This document shows positions 5,073 to 5,117 of a stretch of 5,117 nt of DNA, piece after piece; positions within the stretch are counted from its first letter, which is position 1; each line of letters opens with the position of its first letter. The translations under genes and the position numbers were made by a program. The DNA comes from Chloroflexia bacterium (GTDB lineage Bacteria > Chloroflexota > Chloroflexia > Thermomicrobiales > JALYUS01). The stretch lies in the NCBI GenBank assembly GCA_025924435.1, contig JAICIL010000321.1:1-5117 (forward strand), written 5' to 3'. Under the pieces are notes generated by a model. The model was not told where the DNA came from. It saw nothing but the letters and a program-made list of their open reading frames with translations, and searched no databases.

Positions 5073-5117
5073 GCTTTCCAGCCTGCGCCAGCGATGCAGA
5101 GACGCAGGCTGGAAAGC
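5073..5117. repeat. Perfect 15-bp inverted repeat cut by the window edge
   Basis: GCTTTCCAGCCTGCG (5073-5087) pairs perfectly with CGCAGGCTGGAAAGC (5103-5117) around a 15-base loop. The left arm is preceded by GTAGCGCGG, and the right arm reaches the last base of the window, so the stem probably continues outside with CCGCGCTAC. It begins 19 bases after the isomerase stop codon. It could serve as a transcript-end hairpin, but its form is that of a dispersed repeat. Confidence 0.8.

Overview
The window is a GC-rich bacterial fragment with five complete protein-coding genes and unusually repeat-laden intergenic DNA. The strong G/C bias at third codon positions, a GerW/YtfJ-type protein with no other sporulation gene in view, and several dispersed inverted-repeat families in the gaps suggest an environmental bacterium, perhaps Armatimonadota or Chloroflexota. 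That placement is an inference from style only; no marker gene is present.

Layout from left to right. Positions 1-192 hold a homopolymer-rich stretch, a GC-rich hairpin and a repeat whose end abuts the first gene. Next is an acetamidase/formamidase-family gene (193-1146, +). Its stop codon is followed at once by a 134-bp inverted repeat (1147-1280). A secreted GH26-type glycoside hydrolase is encoded convergently (1290-2273, -). The 386-bp gap at 2274-2659 lies between two divergent genes. It carries two adjacent palindromes that could be an operator, plus a composite repeat with nested hairpins (2426-2553). Then come a GerW/YtfJ-family membrane-anchored protein (2660-3028, +) and a zinc-type alcohol dehydrogenase-like oxidoreductase (3089-4102, +). 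A second, differently sequenced inverted repeat (4101-4213) overlaps the dehydrogenase stop codon. The last gene is a xylose-isomerase-like TIM-barrel protein (4298-5053, +). The window ends inside another hairpin repeat (5073-5117).

The genes do not form an obvious single pathway. The hydrolase (extracellular polysaccharide cleavage), the TIM-barrel isomerase/epimerase and the dehydrogenase would all fit carbohydrate use, and the amidase would release ammonia from small amides. Only the GerW-like gene and the dehydrogenase are close enough on the same strand (60-bp gap) to be plausibly co-transcribed. I see no rRNA, tRNA, CRISPR array, transposase or defence system. The most notable feature is that four of the five gaps, plus the right edge, carry an inverted-repeat element with a related GAACC- or AACC-type end, two of them placed exactly at stop codons and one at a ribosome-binding site.
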